From Epiperipatus broadwayi (lineage: Eukaryota > Onychophora > Udeonychophora > Euonychophora > Peripatidae), in the NCBI GenBank assembly GCA_028023455.1, contig JAQFVV010000997.1:62001-126000 (forward strand): DNA of 64,000 nt, given 5' to 3'. Positions 23,781-35,650 of the stretch are shown here, one piece after another; within the stretch, counting starts at the first letter, position 1; each line of letters begins with the position of its first letter. The translations under genes and the position numbers were made by a program. Under the pieces are notes generated by a model. The model was given only the letters and a program-made list of their open reading frames with translations. It was not told where the DNA came from and ran no database searches.

Positions 23781-24242
23781 CCAACCAGTAACCACCTAAA
23801 CATTCACAGTAAAATATAGTAATCAATATTTCTCACTGCTGTCAAGGCAACCTTCACACCTTTTAATAGCAAGAATGGAAATCCATTCTTACTAACGGTC
23901 CATTGAATATATATGGACACTTAAAGATTGCAACTTGACTACAGAGTATGAAATATTGATACAGTGAAGTTTAAATAAATCTCTTTAAACATGTAATAAA
24001 CATGTCGCTATAATGCAGACTAATAAATAATCAATTATAACATTACAAACTGCAATACTTTTAAATTGCCCATGTATTATTTAAAAATAATAAGCGAAAT
24101 AGTGCCTAAAGCTAATCTGGGATAATTCTGTAATTAGATTCCAACCAGTAATCACCTAAACATTCACTGTAAAATATAGTAATCAATATTTCTCACTGCT
24201 GTCAAGGCAACCTTCACACCTTTTAATAGCAAGAATGGAAAT
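23781..24242. repeat. Near-identical direct repeats of about 102 bp, 360 bp apart
   Basis: The unit from CCAACCAGTA to AGCAAGAATGGAAAT occurs at about 23781-23882 and 24141-24242 with only about two differences. A (CA)n(TA)n run precedes the first copy, and a TA run follows the second around a short GATGGCGCTATACC segment. The pair could be terminal repeats of a small element or a recent segmental duplication. The 260 bp between them has no ORF. Confidence 0.8.
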
Positions 24243-26667
24243 ATATATATATGTCCAAAAGATGGCGCTATACCAAAACCGCCGAAATATATATATATAT
24301 ATACTTGTATTCAAATATTAAAAACATAAAATTAATGATAAAAAACCTTATAAGTCTTACAAGAAATTGATATTAAAAGACAATTATTAGTGATGTAAAC
24401 TAAATTCTTGTTTGTTTAGTGTTTTTTCATAGTTTTTTTTTAATAGCCATCTATATCCATTGATTCACTGTAAATAGTTGTATTAACCCATTCTGTGAAT
24501 GTTATTATGCAAAAATTAAAAAATTAAAAATTTGTAAATTTAAATTCATAAATTTAAGAAATGCATCCTTTTACCTTTCACTAACCAACCACTTTTTTTA
24601 TCATGTGTATTAAATTAGCCATGTGATTACTTTCTTTTTATCCTTATGTATAGTGTATCCTAGTGAAAACATTATTGGTGATGGGTTCTCTTCCCATACT
24701 GACTGTAATCTCAACTTTTAACTGATGCATGTGTTACTTAACAATATATTCCAGATATTCACCATAGATATTTTAAAAGCACTAAGATATCTACACCATG
24801 ACTCATGACATGAAACATGACATTGTATTTTATAGCTTAATTCATAATGGAACAGTCTACTGAAATTAAATTTTGTTTTAAATTGGAGAAAAACTGCTGC
24901 TGAATTATTTGAAGTTATTCAAATTATTTATAGCAATGAAGTAATAAGTCAAGGAATGTTTAGAAGTATTTTGTGAAGGCAAGAACAATCCTGAAAATAA
25001 TCCATAAAGGTAAGATATGTAATGTCATGTTTCATGTCATCATAACTCATGATCTAGACAATTAGTACTTAAAAAATTTATGGTAAATAATTTATCAATA
25101 CATGCATTTGTGCAGACGTAGTATTGCTGACTGTTTGTAAAGAGGTTCAATCCTCATTCCATTGGAACATCACATAATATTACTATTGTTTTTCACAAGT
25201 AGTCATCAATAATTAAGTGTATTGATATTTTATTGTGATGATAGAATTTTGTAAAGCTGATAACGTTATCTAGAAATGCATCCTATGAGCCTTGTATTGT
25301 CATATTTAACAATTCTGAATGTGAACCCTAAATAACATCTTAGGTATTCATTAAATAAATTAGTACAGTATTTAAATGTACTCTTTCCTAATATGGTAAT
25401 GGTGTAAATATGCGTATATTTAAAAATATAGCGTATAATAGATGTGTGTGTACATGTTTAAACACATTTATTAAATATAATTCATTATAATTCATAGTGC
25501 CAGGCAGTGGATATATGAGTTCTATTGTATATATATATATATAATTACACCAATGTGCGGATGAAGAAGCGATATAAAAAATAAAAATTTTTTTTTTTAA
25601 AAATCCCAAATTAAAACTATGAATTTTTGTGACATCTTTTTATAATTAAAGAATAAATATTTGTAGCTTGTAAGACAAAAATTCACAGATCAATAATCCT
25701 GCAACATCATTTGTTTATAAATCCAGGATGTCATTAATTCTAAAACATCATTTGTATGGAACTAGTTACTTTGTAAATTTTAACTTAGTCAGTTCAATTA
25801 TTGAAGAAAATTGTAATTGTCTCTGATTTAGTTGCTAAAATAAAACTTTAATCTTGGAAAGAATAAACATGATTTTAAAAGAAAAATTGCTGAGATGTGA
25901 AAATAGTTTAGATTGGATACATTTGGATATCAAGGAATGTCATCACATTTACCTCACACGAACATTCATAAATACACATTCAATAAATATTCATATATAT
26001 ATATTCGTTGTTATCCTTTTCGTCCTTGTTTGTGATAAATATAACAAACCTTTTTTTCCGCCAATATTATAAATGTTTCAGCTAATTTATTATATGTATA
26101 TACATGGATTAAATAATGCGTATTGAAACGGAGAGTTGAGAAATATTACAATGTGATTGAATGTATGGCAATCTTTTATTACAAAAAGTGATTGATATTA
26201 ATAATTTTATTATTTTCTTATGAGGTCATGTATGTTAACCACAAGGATAGGTTTAGTATTAGTGATTGGTAACTTCAAGTATTTACAAACATTAAAATAA
26301 AATATGCTTATGTCTTTAAAAAAAAATTAATAAATGTGACTTACTAGTACTGAGATGTAACTTTGAAAATTGGTCACATAAGAGAAAAGCAACAAAAGAC
26401 TATAGATTACACAGTAAAATATGTAAAGATGGCAGGATCAAAAGCAAGAACATGACTAAAAAACTAATATGTATCAAATTAATATCATAAAAGATAAACT
26501 GGAGCTGAGAGAGACATATTATTAAAAAGTTTTAAGAAACCTGAAAAAAAATTATATGTAAGATGGGTGAATGGGCCAAGATAATTTTTTGGAATGATAA
26601 TAATGATAATATGTATGCAAAATATAAAGAACTTTGAACTATCATTTGAAAATAATATTTTTTTAAA
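24243..26667. other. Unassigned stretch with one imperfect inverted repeat
   Basis: CATGACTCATGACATGAAACATGACAT (about 24800) pairs with ATGTCATGTTTCATGTCATCATAACTCATG (about 25022), giving a stem of roughly 45 bp over a 190-bp loop. Several TA runs occur. No gene is recognisable, and short frames here have no motif. Confidence 0.4.
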
Positions 26668-26765
26668 GTGTCATAGCATCGGCTGAGATGCGAACCCACA
26701 ACCCGGGCAACTATCTGCAAGTGCAAGACAGTTGCACTGACCTCTTGACCACCAATGCAAGACAA
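26668..26765 (-). repeat. tRNA-derived SINE head (family T)
   Basis: On the minus strand TGGTCAAGAGG (26741-26751) fits box A and GGTTCGCATCT (26686-26696) fits box B, about 45 nt apart. CCCGGGTT precedes box B. A related copy lies at 40573-40662 on the plus strand. The cloverleaf is degenerate, so it is not a functional tRNA. The (AAT)n array begins about 30 bp away, on the SINE's upstream side. Confidence 0.75.
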
Positions 26766-26796
26766 ATTACAAAACAAGTTAATATATCATTTATAA

Positions 26797-27034
<238 letters not shown>

Positions 27035-27177
27035 GAACTGAAGAAAAAATAAAAAAGCTGAAATATTGATTTGCTATTGGATACCAATATTCTACTGGAA
27101 GTATACAAAATCTATGAATTCCTAAATTTACTTTGAATAAATCTAAATATTGTATTTGTATTTTCTTGCAATAATTG

Positions 27178-27905
27178 CAAGAAAATCAAGTTATATATCA
27201 AGTGACTTAATTTAATAAGCTTGTATTACACATGTTATCTAATGAGCATGCCAATAGCTCTTAACAAGCATTTCAGAATATTCCTATCCTCAGATCTGTT
27301 TCTAGCTCTGGCATTCATCAGTGAGGTGCTAAGTTATTCAAACATTAGATTTAAAATACCCGGTCAAGCCCAGCATTTTATCTAATGGTTAACTATTAAG
27401 TAGAAACTCTGAAATTTTCAGACATCCATATATCTTCAAATCCAGCTATCTAACTTGAATAGCTAATTGGGACTGAACTAAGTTCAGATATACCATATAT
27501 TAACAGCTTTAATAACACAAAGTCACCAAAGCCTTAAGAGCAATAACAATAATTGTAAAGAAATCAAGTCATATGTCATGTAACTTAATTTAATAAGCTT
27601 ATATTACAAATGTTATATAATGATATGCCAATAGCTCTTAACAAGGTTTTCAGATTACCCATATGACTATTTAAGTTAGATAGCTGGATTTAAAGACATA
27701 TGAACATCTGAAAAATTTAGATTTTCTATTTAATATTTAACCATTAGATAAAATGCTGGGCCTCCCTTGGTATTTTAAATCTAGTGCTTGAATATCCTAG
27801 CACCTCACTGATGAAATCCAGAGCTGGAAATCAGTCTGAAGATAGGGATAGTGTGAAATGCTTGTTAAGAACTATTCACATTCTCTTTATATAACATTTG
27901 CATTT
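27178..27905. repeat. Composite direct and inverted repeat (foldback family I)
   Basis: CTTAATTTAATAAGCTT...ATGCCAATAGCTCTTAACAAG at about 27206-27272 is directly repeated at about 27570-27640. The following part (CACTGATGAA-type motif, GCTGGGC, TTTAACCATTAGATAAAATG, CAGCTATCTAACTT) appears in both orientations, at 27300-27455 and 27670-27840. The right part holds CACTGATGAAATCCAGAGCTGGAAATCAGTCTG, which again has CUGAUGA followed by GAAAU. A related fragment lies at 39350-39540. Confidence 0.75.
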
Positions 27906-28091
27906 TCATTATGTAATCCAATGCAAGCCAATTTAGTAAATTGGTAATAATTCTGTATATATTTTTAATGTAAATAAACTTATTTAAAAATAAATAAAAA
28001 CATTAGACACTGTTTTTATGTAATGTTCTTTATCAGTAGTATCTTGTATTACCAAATTCGCCACTTCCTTTATTTTGCTGTAATATCTTAT

Positions 28092-28580
28092 ATAAATGCA
28101 ATTTATCCACTATATTTTAAACGCTTTTTAGCAAAAACCTTTTATTGCTCATATATACATACACAATCATATGTTTAACTGTCCTGCAGTCTTCAGAGCT
28201 ATAGTATAATAAACAAAATAAAATACATAACTATATAAATAATACCATAAAAATGTAAACAGTAAAAAAAACATAAAATATAAATTATATTTATTTTATA
28301 TTTTTATTGTATATTTTATTTTATATTAACTGGATTACTTTATTTGGATTTGATTATATTTATTTCAATTTTATTATGTTTTGCTATATTTTATGTTTTT
28401 TTTTTATTCTTTATATTTTTATGGTATTATTTATATAGTTATGTATATTATTGTGTTTATTATATCATAGATCTGAAGAAGACTTCAGGACAGTTGAAAC
28501 ATAAGTTGTGTATGCATATATGTACAGTAAAAAGTTTTTTCTAAAACATGTTTAAAATACAGTGGATAAATTGCATTTAT
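28092..28580. repeat. Long inverted repeat, arms about 190 bp
   Basis: The outer ends ATAAATGCAATTTATCCAC (28092-28110) and GTGGATAAATTGCATTTAT (28562-28580) match perfectly. Pairing continues inward through ATATTTTAAACG / CATGTTTAAAATA and TAAATAATACCATAAAAAT / ATTTTTATGGTATTATTTA. The right arm contains the hammerhead-like core at 28473. Confidence 0.88.
28473..28524 (+). ncRNA. Hammerhead-ribozyme-like motif with stem III
   Basis: CUGAAGA, an extra A, stem GACU, loop UCAGGAC, stem AGUU, GAA, then ACAUA (28499-28503) pairing with UAUGU (28519-28523) as stem III, then A at 28524 in the H17 position. Core, stem II, stem III and a GUA cleavage triplet are therefore all present. Stem I is not evident: the U before the core and the C after the triplet do not pair. 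Activity is therefore doubtful. Confidence 0.45.
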
Positions 28581-29481
28581 GTAGTACCTAGTATATTACT
28601 TATTAACCATAAATTAGAATATGATTAAATCTATATATATTCATATCACAGGATACTTAATTCATATGAAAGTCTGAAAAAATAACTGCTCATAACTGTA
28701 TGGGTTAATGCAGTAATGAGATTGCAGCAATGGGGTGGCTGCCTCTGGACCTCAATATTCATGAATCATGACTCTTACTTTGTCATTTCCAATTGTTTAA
28801 CTTCTTATAAACTTCTAAATGATTATTTTTTAATGTATAGATATTCTGCAAGATGTCTCTACAATGACTATTAATTAATGGTAATTCACTGGATTTATTC
28901 AATTTTAACATTATTCTCTTGCTATGTTGGCACTTTTTACTAATATGCAATCAACATCTGATTTGAAAGTATGCTGCCTAGCATTTTCTTTTAGAATCAT
29001 TCCTTCATTTATCTTTTTCCAAGTGTTTCTTTATTTTACATATCTCTGAAAATTGTCCAATCTTTAAAAAGTTACAGGGGAGTGAGTATATTGAGTACTA
29101 TTATCATATTATTTTATCTTTAGTGAATGACTTTTATTTCTAATGCTTGTGATAAAAATAAAATACTGTAAAACTTTGCACTAAATAACAAACTAAAAAT
29201 GATTAAACTAAATGAAGAATACAATAAATATATAAATATTTTAATTGTATAGTTTTTTGTTATATTGCATATTAATTATTTTTAAAAAACACTATTCTTA
29301 TGATGCAGTTATCACAATGCTTTATTTAATTTCCTTTGACATAGAAAACCACATTCAGAGTTAAATATTGAATCTTAAAGGACATTGTTTATTGGTAATT
29401 AATGTTTTTTATAGGTTTACTGTTTTTTTATATACATAGATAAATATAAAGAAAATATAATTACATTGTCTACCCAACTGA
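28581..29481. other. Unassigned stretch with a SINE-like family D fragment
   Basis: At about 28725-28830 the sequence (CTCTGGACCTCAATATTCATGAATCATG...TTGTCATTTCCAATTG) resembles the units at 42.69, 42.83 and 49.87-50.11 kb. Nothing else is recognisable. Confidence 0.4.
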
Positions 29482-29556
29482 TTTTTTAATAGTTCAAACA
29501 GAGGACTAATTTTCATCATAAGATACATCCAGTCCTCTGATTGAAATATTAAAAAA
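29482..29556. repeat. Short inverted repeat with decayed hammerhead-like arms
   Basis: AATAGTTCAAACAGAGGACTAAT pairs imperfectly with CCAGTCCTCTGATTGAAATATT. Both arms are mutated versions of the perfect inverted repeat at 38740-38920. Confidence 0.7.
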
Positions 29557-29645
29557 AAATAGTGTTGATTAGCATTTGTATTTTGTTTTTGTTTATTTAT
29601 TTATATATATATATATTACTTAGTTTATATATCTTTTTATCCATG

Positions 29646-30445
<800 letters not shown>

Positions 30446-31204
30446 TCATTTACAATAACAGTACAATTAAATTAATAAAATTGCTAAAGAACAACGCAAA
30501 GAATTAGATAGAGGAAGTTTTAAAATGTTTTTTTAAAAAAAATATTTGGTGTGCAAATTTAAATGAGGTTTGGCTGAAAGGTATATCAGAATCTTTTACA
30601 TTGTAAATTTAAAACATTATTATTATTTAATGTCTATTTTTTTCATATATGAACCAATTTTAGTATTAGTTTTAAGGTATTATAATATAGAATTTAATAA
30701 TTACATTAGATTTAAAAAGGATATTTTAGAAAATTAAAACATTATAAATTGAAATAAGAAGCTAATGTATTGAATATTTTAATAATATTAACAGTATAAT
30801 AAATTATAGTATGTATATATAACATATAGACTGTTTATAAAGAGCTATATATGTTTGTGATTTATGTGTTTGTACATGCATAATAATTAACTTTAATTTT
30901 CACTCTATACAAATAGTTGTGGGTCAATATTATAATATTTTTAATAATGGTAAATAAATTCACATTTTTATATACACATGTAAAAAGAAATAATTTTGGT
31001 ATGTTTATGTAAAAACAAATAAATAATGTAATACTATTACTTTTTACTATGAAAAGTGCTGCTAGCTAATTGAAATTATCATAGAAAAATAAATAAAGCA
31101 GTGTAAAAAACTTATCAGAAAGAGTCTGTTTTGTTTAAAGAGGTATATTTCACAATGATTACACAAATCAATCTATAAATCACAATAAGTCTACAAAAAT
31201 AATA
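30446..31204. other. Unassigned AT-rich stretch
   Basis: No coding frame or shared repeat was found. Confidence 0.4.
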
Positions 31205-31503
31205 TTATGATACATTATTCTACTTATATAATGTTGATAATTCTGTATTTCAACTTCTCCTGCAGCAAACTTTTTTTGATGATTTTTAAACCATGACTTT
31301 AATTATAATTCTTTATTGTGAATAAAACCAATTTATACTTCTTTATAATGCTAAGCTTGCATTTTATACACAATTAATGAAACTATACATAACAATTGGT
31401 AAGCTAAGCACTTTCAGACATTCTATGTTTCCATATTCATAGCTCTTTACACTAATAGTTAGTGAGTGAATATCACAGTAATGTATGCAAATTTATTCAA
31501 AAA

Positions 31504-31782
31504 CATTTAAATGGCCCCACTTTTTAGAGATAGTAAAGGAGGCATCTCAACCTTCTTGACTTTGCATTTTGTGTCATTGCACTCTGTGCACATTATTTCA
31601 TCTGAATCTGGGTGGAAAGTGTGACTAGCAATTCTTTCATGCTCTACAAATATTGAGCTGCCTTCATCCTTAGTTTGCATTTGATGGATGTTGTGATGCT
31701 CTGGTGCCAATATTTGCTTTAGATTGGCCATAGTATGTTCCTTGGTACCCTCATTGGAGGCAAGTCATCTTGTACACAATGT
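31504..31782 (-). pseudogene. GIY-YIG endonuclease relic of a Penelope-like element (second lineage)
   Basis: On the minus strand one frame reads VYKMTCLQ, stop, GYQGTYYGQSKANIGTR. A neighbouring frame continues EHHNIHQMQTKDEGSSIFVE, H, then SHTFHPDSDEIMC, and ends KCKVKKVEMPPLL. This is the order of a GIY-YIG domain: Y-x-x-x-C, Y-Y-G-Q-S, R-x-x-E-H, H-x(n)-H-T-F, then a basic helix. The catalytic YxG-type segment and Arg survive but the frame is broken once and a stop lies inside, so it is nonfunctional. An ATG at 31731 opens a 74-codon frame that is only part of this relic. Confidence 0.75.
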
Positions 31783-32754
31783 CTGTCTCTTTCATAAAAA
31801 TCATGAATAAGTTTATTCTAGCATATTCCATATATCCGCTCTAACAAAAAGAACTATTGAAAGTAAGATGATTGTTTTTATTTTCTCAAAGTCTCTATTT
31901 TATCACTGGGGCAAGAGTATCCATGCAGTTTTAACATCACTGTTTAACAGTGCTAATGAGAAGATAGGATTACCTTCTATAAAATTATAATCTAAACACT
32001 GCACTGATAAAATTTATTGACTATTACATAATTTAACATCATCTAACATTAGCACAAATAAATTATAATATTTTATAAGTGCTAATAAGTTTATTATAAA
32101 AAGAAATGCATTTAAAGTGAATAATGTATATATTCATGCTCTCAAAGCCTAGATACTTAAGAATGGCTCATATATGTGCATTTGAGTTTGCAAATAAGTA
32201 TATTGTTCTTATTTTCTCAAAGTCTCTATCTTTTGACTGGGGTGAGAGTATCCTTGCCATTTTAACATCACTGTTTAGTAGTTCTAGTGAGAAGGGATGA
32301 TTACCTTCTATATAATTATAATAGAGAATATACATAATTTTATTAAAAGAATTGAATATGTACATAAATATAAACCTAATATATAAACTTAACACAGTAA
32401 TACATTTCTAAATATGTAAGAGCAATCATTTTCAACTGATTCAAAGAAAATATAATATTCACATAATATCCAAAGACTGGTGAAGTTTTATATTCTCTTC
32501 CTATCAATTCGATAAATTAAACCAATATTGAATTTTAATTTGTGTTTCTTATCATAGCTATTCTTTTACCAAAATTTTTATACCATTAAAGCAAATATAA
32601 AAAAAAAAGATCATTTTTAATTCATGTTCTAAAAAAACGGAGTGTTTTTATATCATTTAACTTTGACGTTTGATATAATAAATGATATTCATTGAAATAT
32701 TTAATAAATGCATATTATGGTTCATTGACATATAAACTCTTGAGTAGTATTTCA

Positions 32755-32935
32755 TTCATCATCATTATCAACCATTATCAATCCACAATAGGATGAAGGT
32801 CTTTCCAAGTTCAATCCACCTTCTCCAATCTTTAGCTTCTCTTTTCCACATCACCGCTGCACACTTTCTTATTTCATCCTTCCATCTCATCTGTGGTCAC
32901 TTTCTGGGTGTTTTACATCCATATATAACATTATT
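32755..32935 (-). pseudogene. RTE-clade LINE 3' end, second copy
   Basis: It closely resembles 16686-16870: a TGATGA-rich tail, then on the minus strand MKEIRKCAAV-like residues, EKREAKDWRRWIELGK, and TFILLWIDN. Only the last 60 or so codons remain. It lies between the arms of the Penelope-like inverted pair. Confidence 0.85.
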
Positions 32936-33856
32936 TCTCCATTTTTCACAAATAATATCTTTGATATTATTTACTCTTCCACATTATACATGTTTTATAT
33001 TATGATTTGTGAATCAATAAATTGTATTTCATTTATTAAAAATGTAGATTTAAAAATAAAACTCTTTCTAAGAAATCAAATTTGAATTTTGCAAATATAA
33101 AAAAAATAATATAGTGAAATAAAATAGGTAATGGTAAAAGTAACTTTTTTATTATTGGATGATTACTGCAATGCTGTTACAAGAAATAAACAAAATATTG
33201 GTTAATTGAGAATCTTTTCTAAAACCCAAAAAAATTATTATCAAGTCATCATAAAGCTATAAAATTATGTTCTAACATTTAAAATTGCCTATGTAATTAT
33301 TAAAATATCACAAAATTCTGTATTATAATGTTTGACAGAATATTATTATTATTGGTATAAATGAAATAACAATTAATGATGTTAAATTATATAATAATCA
33401 GTAAACTTCATTAGTGCAGTGTTTAGATTGTGATTATGTAGAAGGTAATCATACATTCTCATTCTGCAAAGATACTCTTGCCCAAGTGACAAAATTGAGA
33501 CTTTGAGAAATAAAAACAATCAACTAACTTTCAATAGTCCTTTATTGTAAATTCACATATTTGTTAGATCAGTCATAAAAAATATGTTAGAATAAACTTA
33601 TGCATGATTTTTATAAAAGAGACAGATATCATTTTGTTATAAAAATTGTGTCAAAGACATTATAAAGAAGGGTAAATTGATTTTATTCATAAAAAAGATA
33701 TGACTTAGACTAAGTTACAATAAAGAATTATAATTAGAGTTATGGTTTAAAAATCATCCAAAAAAGTTTGTTACAGGAGAAGTTGAAAGAGAACATTACC
33801 AATATTATATAAGTAGAATAACGAAAATATCTCGGGTATACATAACCACTGTTGCA

Positions 33857-34205
33857 ATTTTTTGACTACAACCTTTATGTTTTTATATATTTTTGTTCAA
33901 TAATTTTGAGATTGTAATGGAAAATAAATAAAACCTCATGTATTTTATTACATAAATATAATAAGAGCAAATTTCTAGTGTTTTTATTTTTTGCTTTTCA
34001 TCACATATTAATAGTGAATATGCATGGTTATTGCCACAAATTTATTGACCATGAGATACATATTCTTATTTGTATTTGTTTAATAATTTTTTAAATTGTA
34101 ACTGAATATAAATAAAATTCATGTATTTTATTGTATAAATATAGTAAAGGCAAATTTAGTCTTTAAAAATTTATTTTTACATTTCATCACGTATTAGAAA
34201 TTAAT
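33857..34205. repeat. Diverged tandem duplication, period about 178 bp
   Basis: The unit TTGTTCAATAATTTTGAGATTGTAA...AAATAAAACCTCATGTATTTTATTACATAAATATAATAAGAGCAAATTT recurs as TTGTTTAATAATTTTTTAAATTGTAAC...AAATAAAATTCATGTATTTTATTGTATAAATATAGTAAAGGCAAATTT. Each ends near CATTTCATCAC(A/G)TATTA. No coding content. Confidence 0.8.
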
Positions 34206-34388
34206 GTATTTCTCAGATGCACAACACTTCCACTGTGTTTTGTTTCCTGTGATCTTCGCAATGTTAAGAATTTATAATTTAGACAATTATTTGATATTTC
34301 AAAATCTGAATACTTATTTGCCTAATATCTATCCTTATAATCAATTGAAAACTGATTGTACTTACACAATTGAAAATGCATTACTGAA

Positions 34389-34969
34389 CTAAACTTGTAA
34401 ACAGGCAAAAACTCTCCCTATATTAGTGCCACCTTGTGCTAACCAGAGTAATCAATGGATGCCAGAAGGTTTGTGCATAAAATCCCTATCTAGTGCCTAC
34501 TCATCCAATATCCCAGACTAGTTTCTGGCTTGTGGCCTTTGTCAGTGAGGAGCCTTGGATCTGAGAGCACTGCACTTAGATCTTAGGATCTAATGCAACC
34601 CTCCAGCAGCCACCTTTTATCTCTACTTCATTACAAAACTATGAGAATGAAATTGAAAACACAATAATATTTTCAATCTAAGCTCAATAGCTTATATAAT
34701 CATATGGGTCTGAACTCAATTACACCCATACATTTTGGTGAGTTTGGCTCTTTAACAACCATAGCCACCATTATCCTATTAAGCAGGATCTGGGGATATT
34801 GGATGACTAGGCACTAGATAGGGATTTTATGCACAAACTTTCTGGCATCCATTGATTATTCTGGTTAGTACAAGGTGGCACTACTATGTGGAGAGTTTTT
34901 TGCCTGTTTACTAACAGTTATATGCTAGCATGAGATGGTGATCATGTGATGTTTAGTGAGCTAAACTTG
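34389..34969. mobile_element. Foldback family A, copy 4, with 9-bp target-site duplication
   Basis: CTAAACTTG flanks at 34389-34397 and 34961-34969. The 563-bp element starts AACAGGCAAAACTCTCC and runs through the full body: GTGCCACCTTGTGCTAACCAG, CAATGGATGCCAGAAGG, CTAGTGCCTACTCATCC, CTAGTTTCTGGCTTGTGGCC. It then has an internal region of about 300 bp (AGATCTTAGGATCTAATGCA, TCATATGGGTCTGAACTCA) and returns in reverse complement. It ends with the CATGTGATGTTTAG tail. It is one of the longest copies. No ORF in the internal region resembles a known protein. Confidence 0.85.
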
Positions 34970-35407
34970 CTTAATAAATTTGTTTTTTATAAATATACAT
35001 TTTTTAATATAACAATAATATAACTTCCACTATTTTTATTATATAATAATATAAGTTGGCTACTTAGAAGGATGATGTAATGTTTGATAAATTGTGTGAT
35101 AACCCAAATGAATATTCATAATTTCATTCAGTTGATCAAATGAGGATTTTACTTGTACTATACTTATGCAAGTAAGGATTTAGGCATCTTTAGCTATACC
35201 ATCTACCATATTACCATTTCTCTTAACTATATAAGACTGTATATATTAATAATGACCTTCACATAGAAGGAATGTTTTACACAAATAAGAAAGCTTTCTT
35301 GACGAAATTATAAGTCTATTTATTTTACTCCAACTCTGTCATCTAGTGACAAAATTATGATAAAAAGGGAAAAGACAAGTTTTAAAAAAACATGAAAAAC
35401 ATCTTAC

Positions 35408-35650
35408 AAATATTTTATTTAAAACAGGTAAAACTTTCCATACAGTAATGCCACTCAGTGCAAGTCAGAGCAATCAGTTTTGATGCCAAAAGGTTTGTGC
35501 ATAAAATCCCTATTTAGGGCCTTCTCATCCAATATCCCCAGACTTGTTTCTGGCTTGTAGCCTTCATCAGTAAGGAGTCTTAATAACAGTTATGAGCAAG
35601 CTTAAGAAGTGGTGATCATGTGATGTTCAGAGGTTTAAATATTTTATTTA
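35408..35650. mobile_element. Foldback family A, copy 5, with 14-bp target-site duplication
   Basis: AAATATTTTATTTA flanks perfectly at 35408-35421 and 35637-35650. The 215-bp element has the left body up to the GTAGCCTTCATCAGTAAGGAG segment and then joins directly to the right tail (ACAGTTATGAGCAAGC...GATCATGTGATG), so the internal region and the right arm are missing. Confidence 0.88.

Larger units (their letters stand above)
31205..33830. repeat. Inverted pair of Penelope-like segments
   Basis: 31205-31330 (CTTATATAATGTTGATAATTCTG...CAACTTCTCCTG...AAACCATGACTTTAATTATAATTCTTTATTGT) pairs with 33700-33825. Farther in, 31800-31990 (CAAAGTCTCTATTTTATCAC...GAAGATAGGATTACCTTCTA) reappears reversed at about 33430-33610. 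A third, same-sense copy of that inner part lies at 32205-32315. The left arm alone retains the GIY-YIG relic. The centre holds an RTE tail. Confidence 0.75.

Noticed and set aside
26668-26765. Functional tRNA gene
   Set aside because: Box A and B words are present but acceptor and anticodon stems do not pair, and a second diverged copy exists, so it is a SINE.
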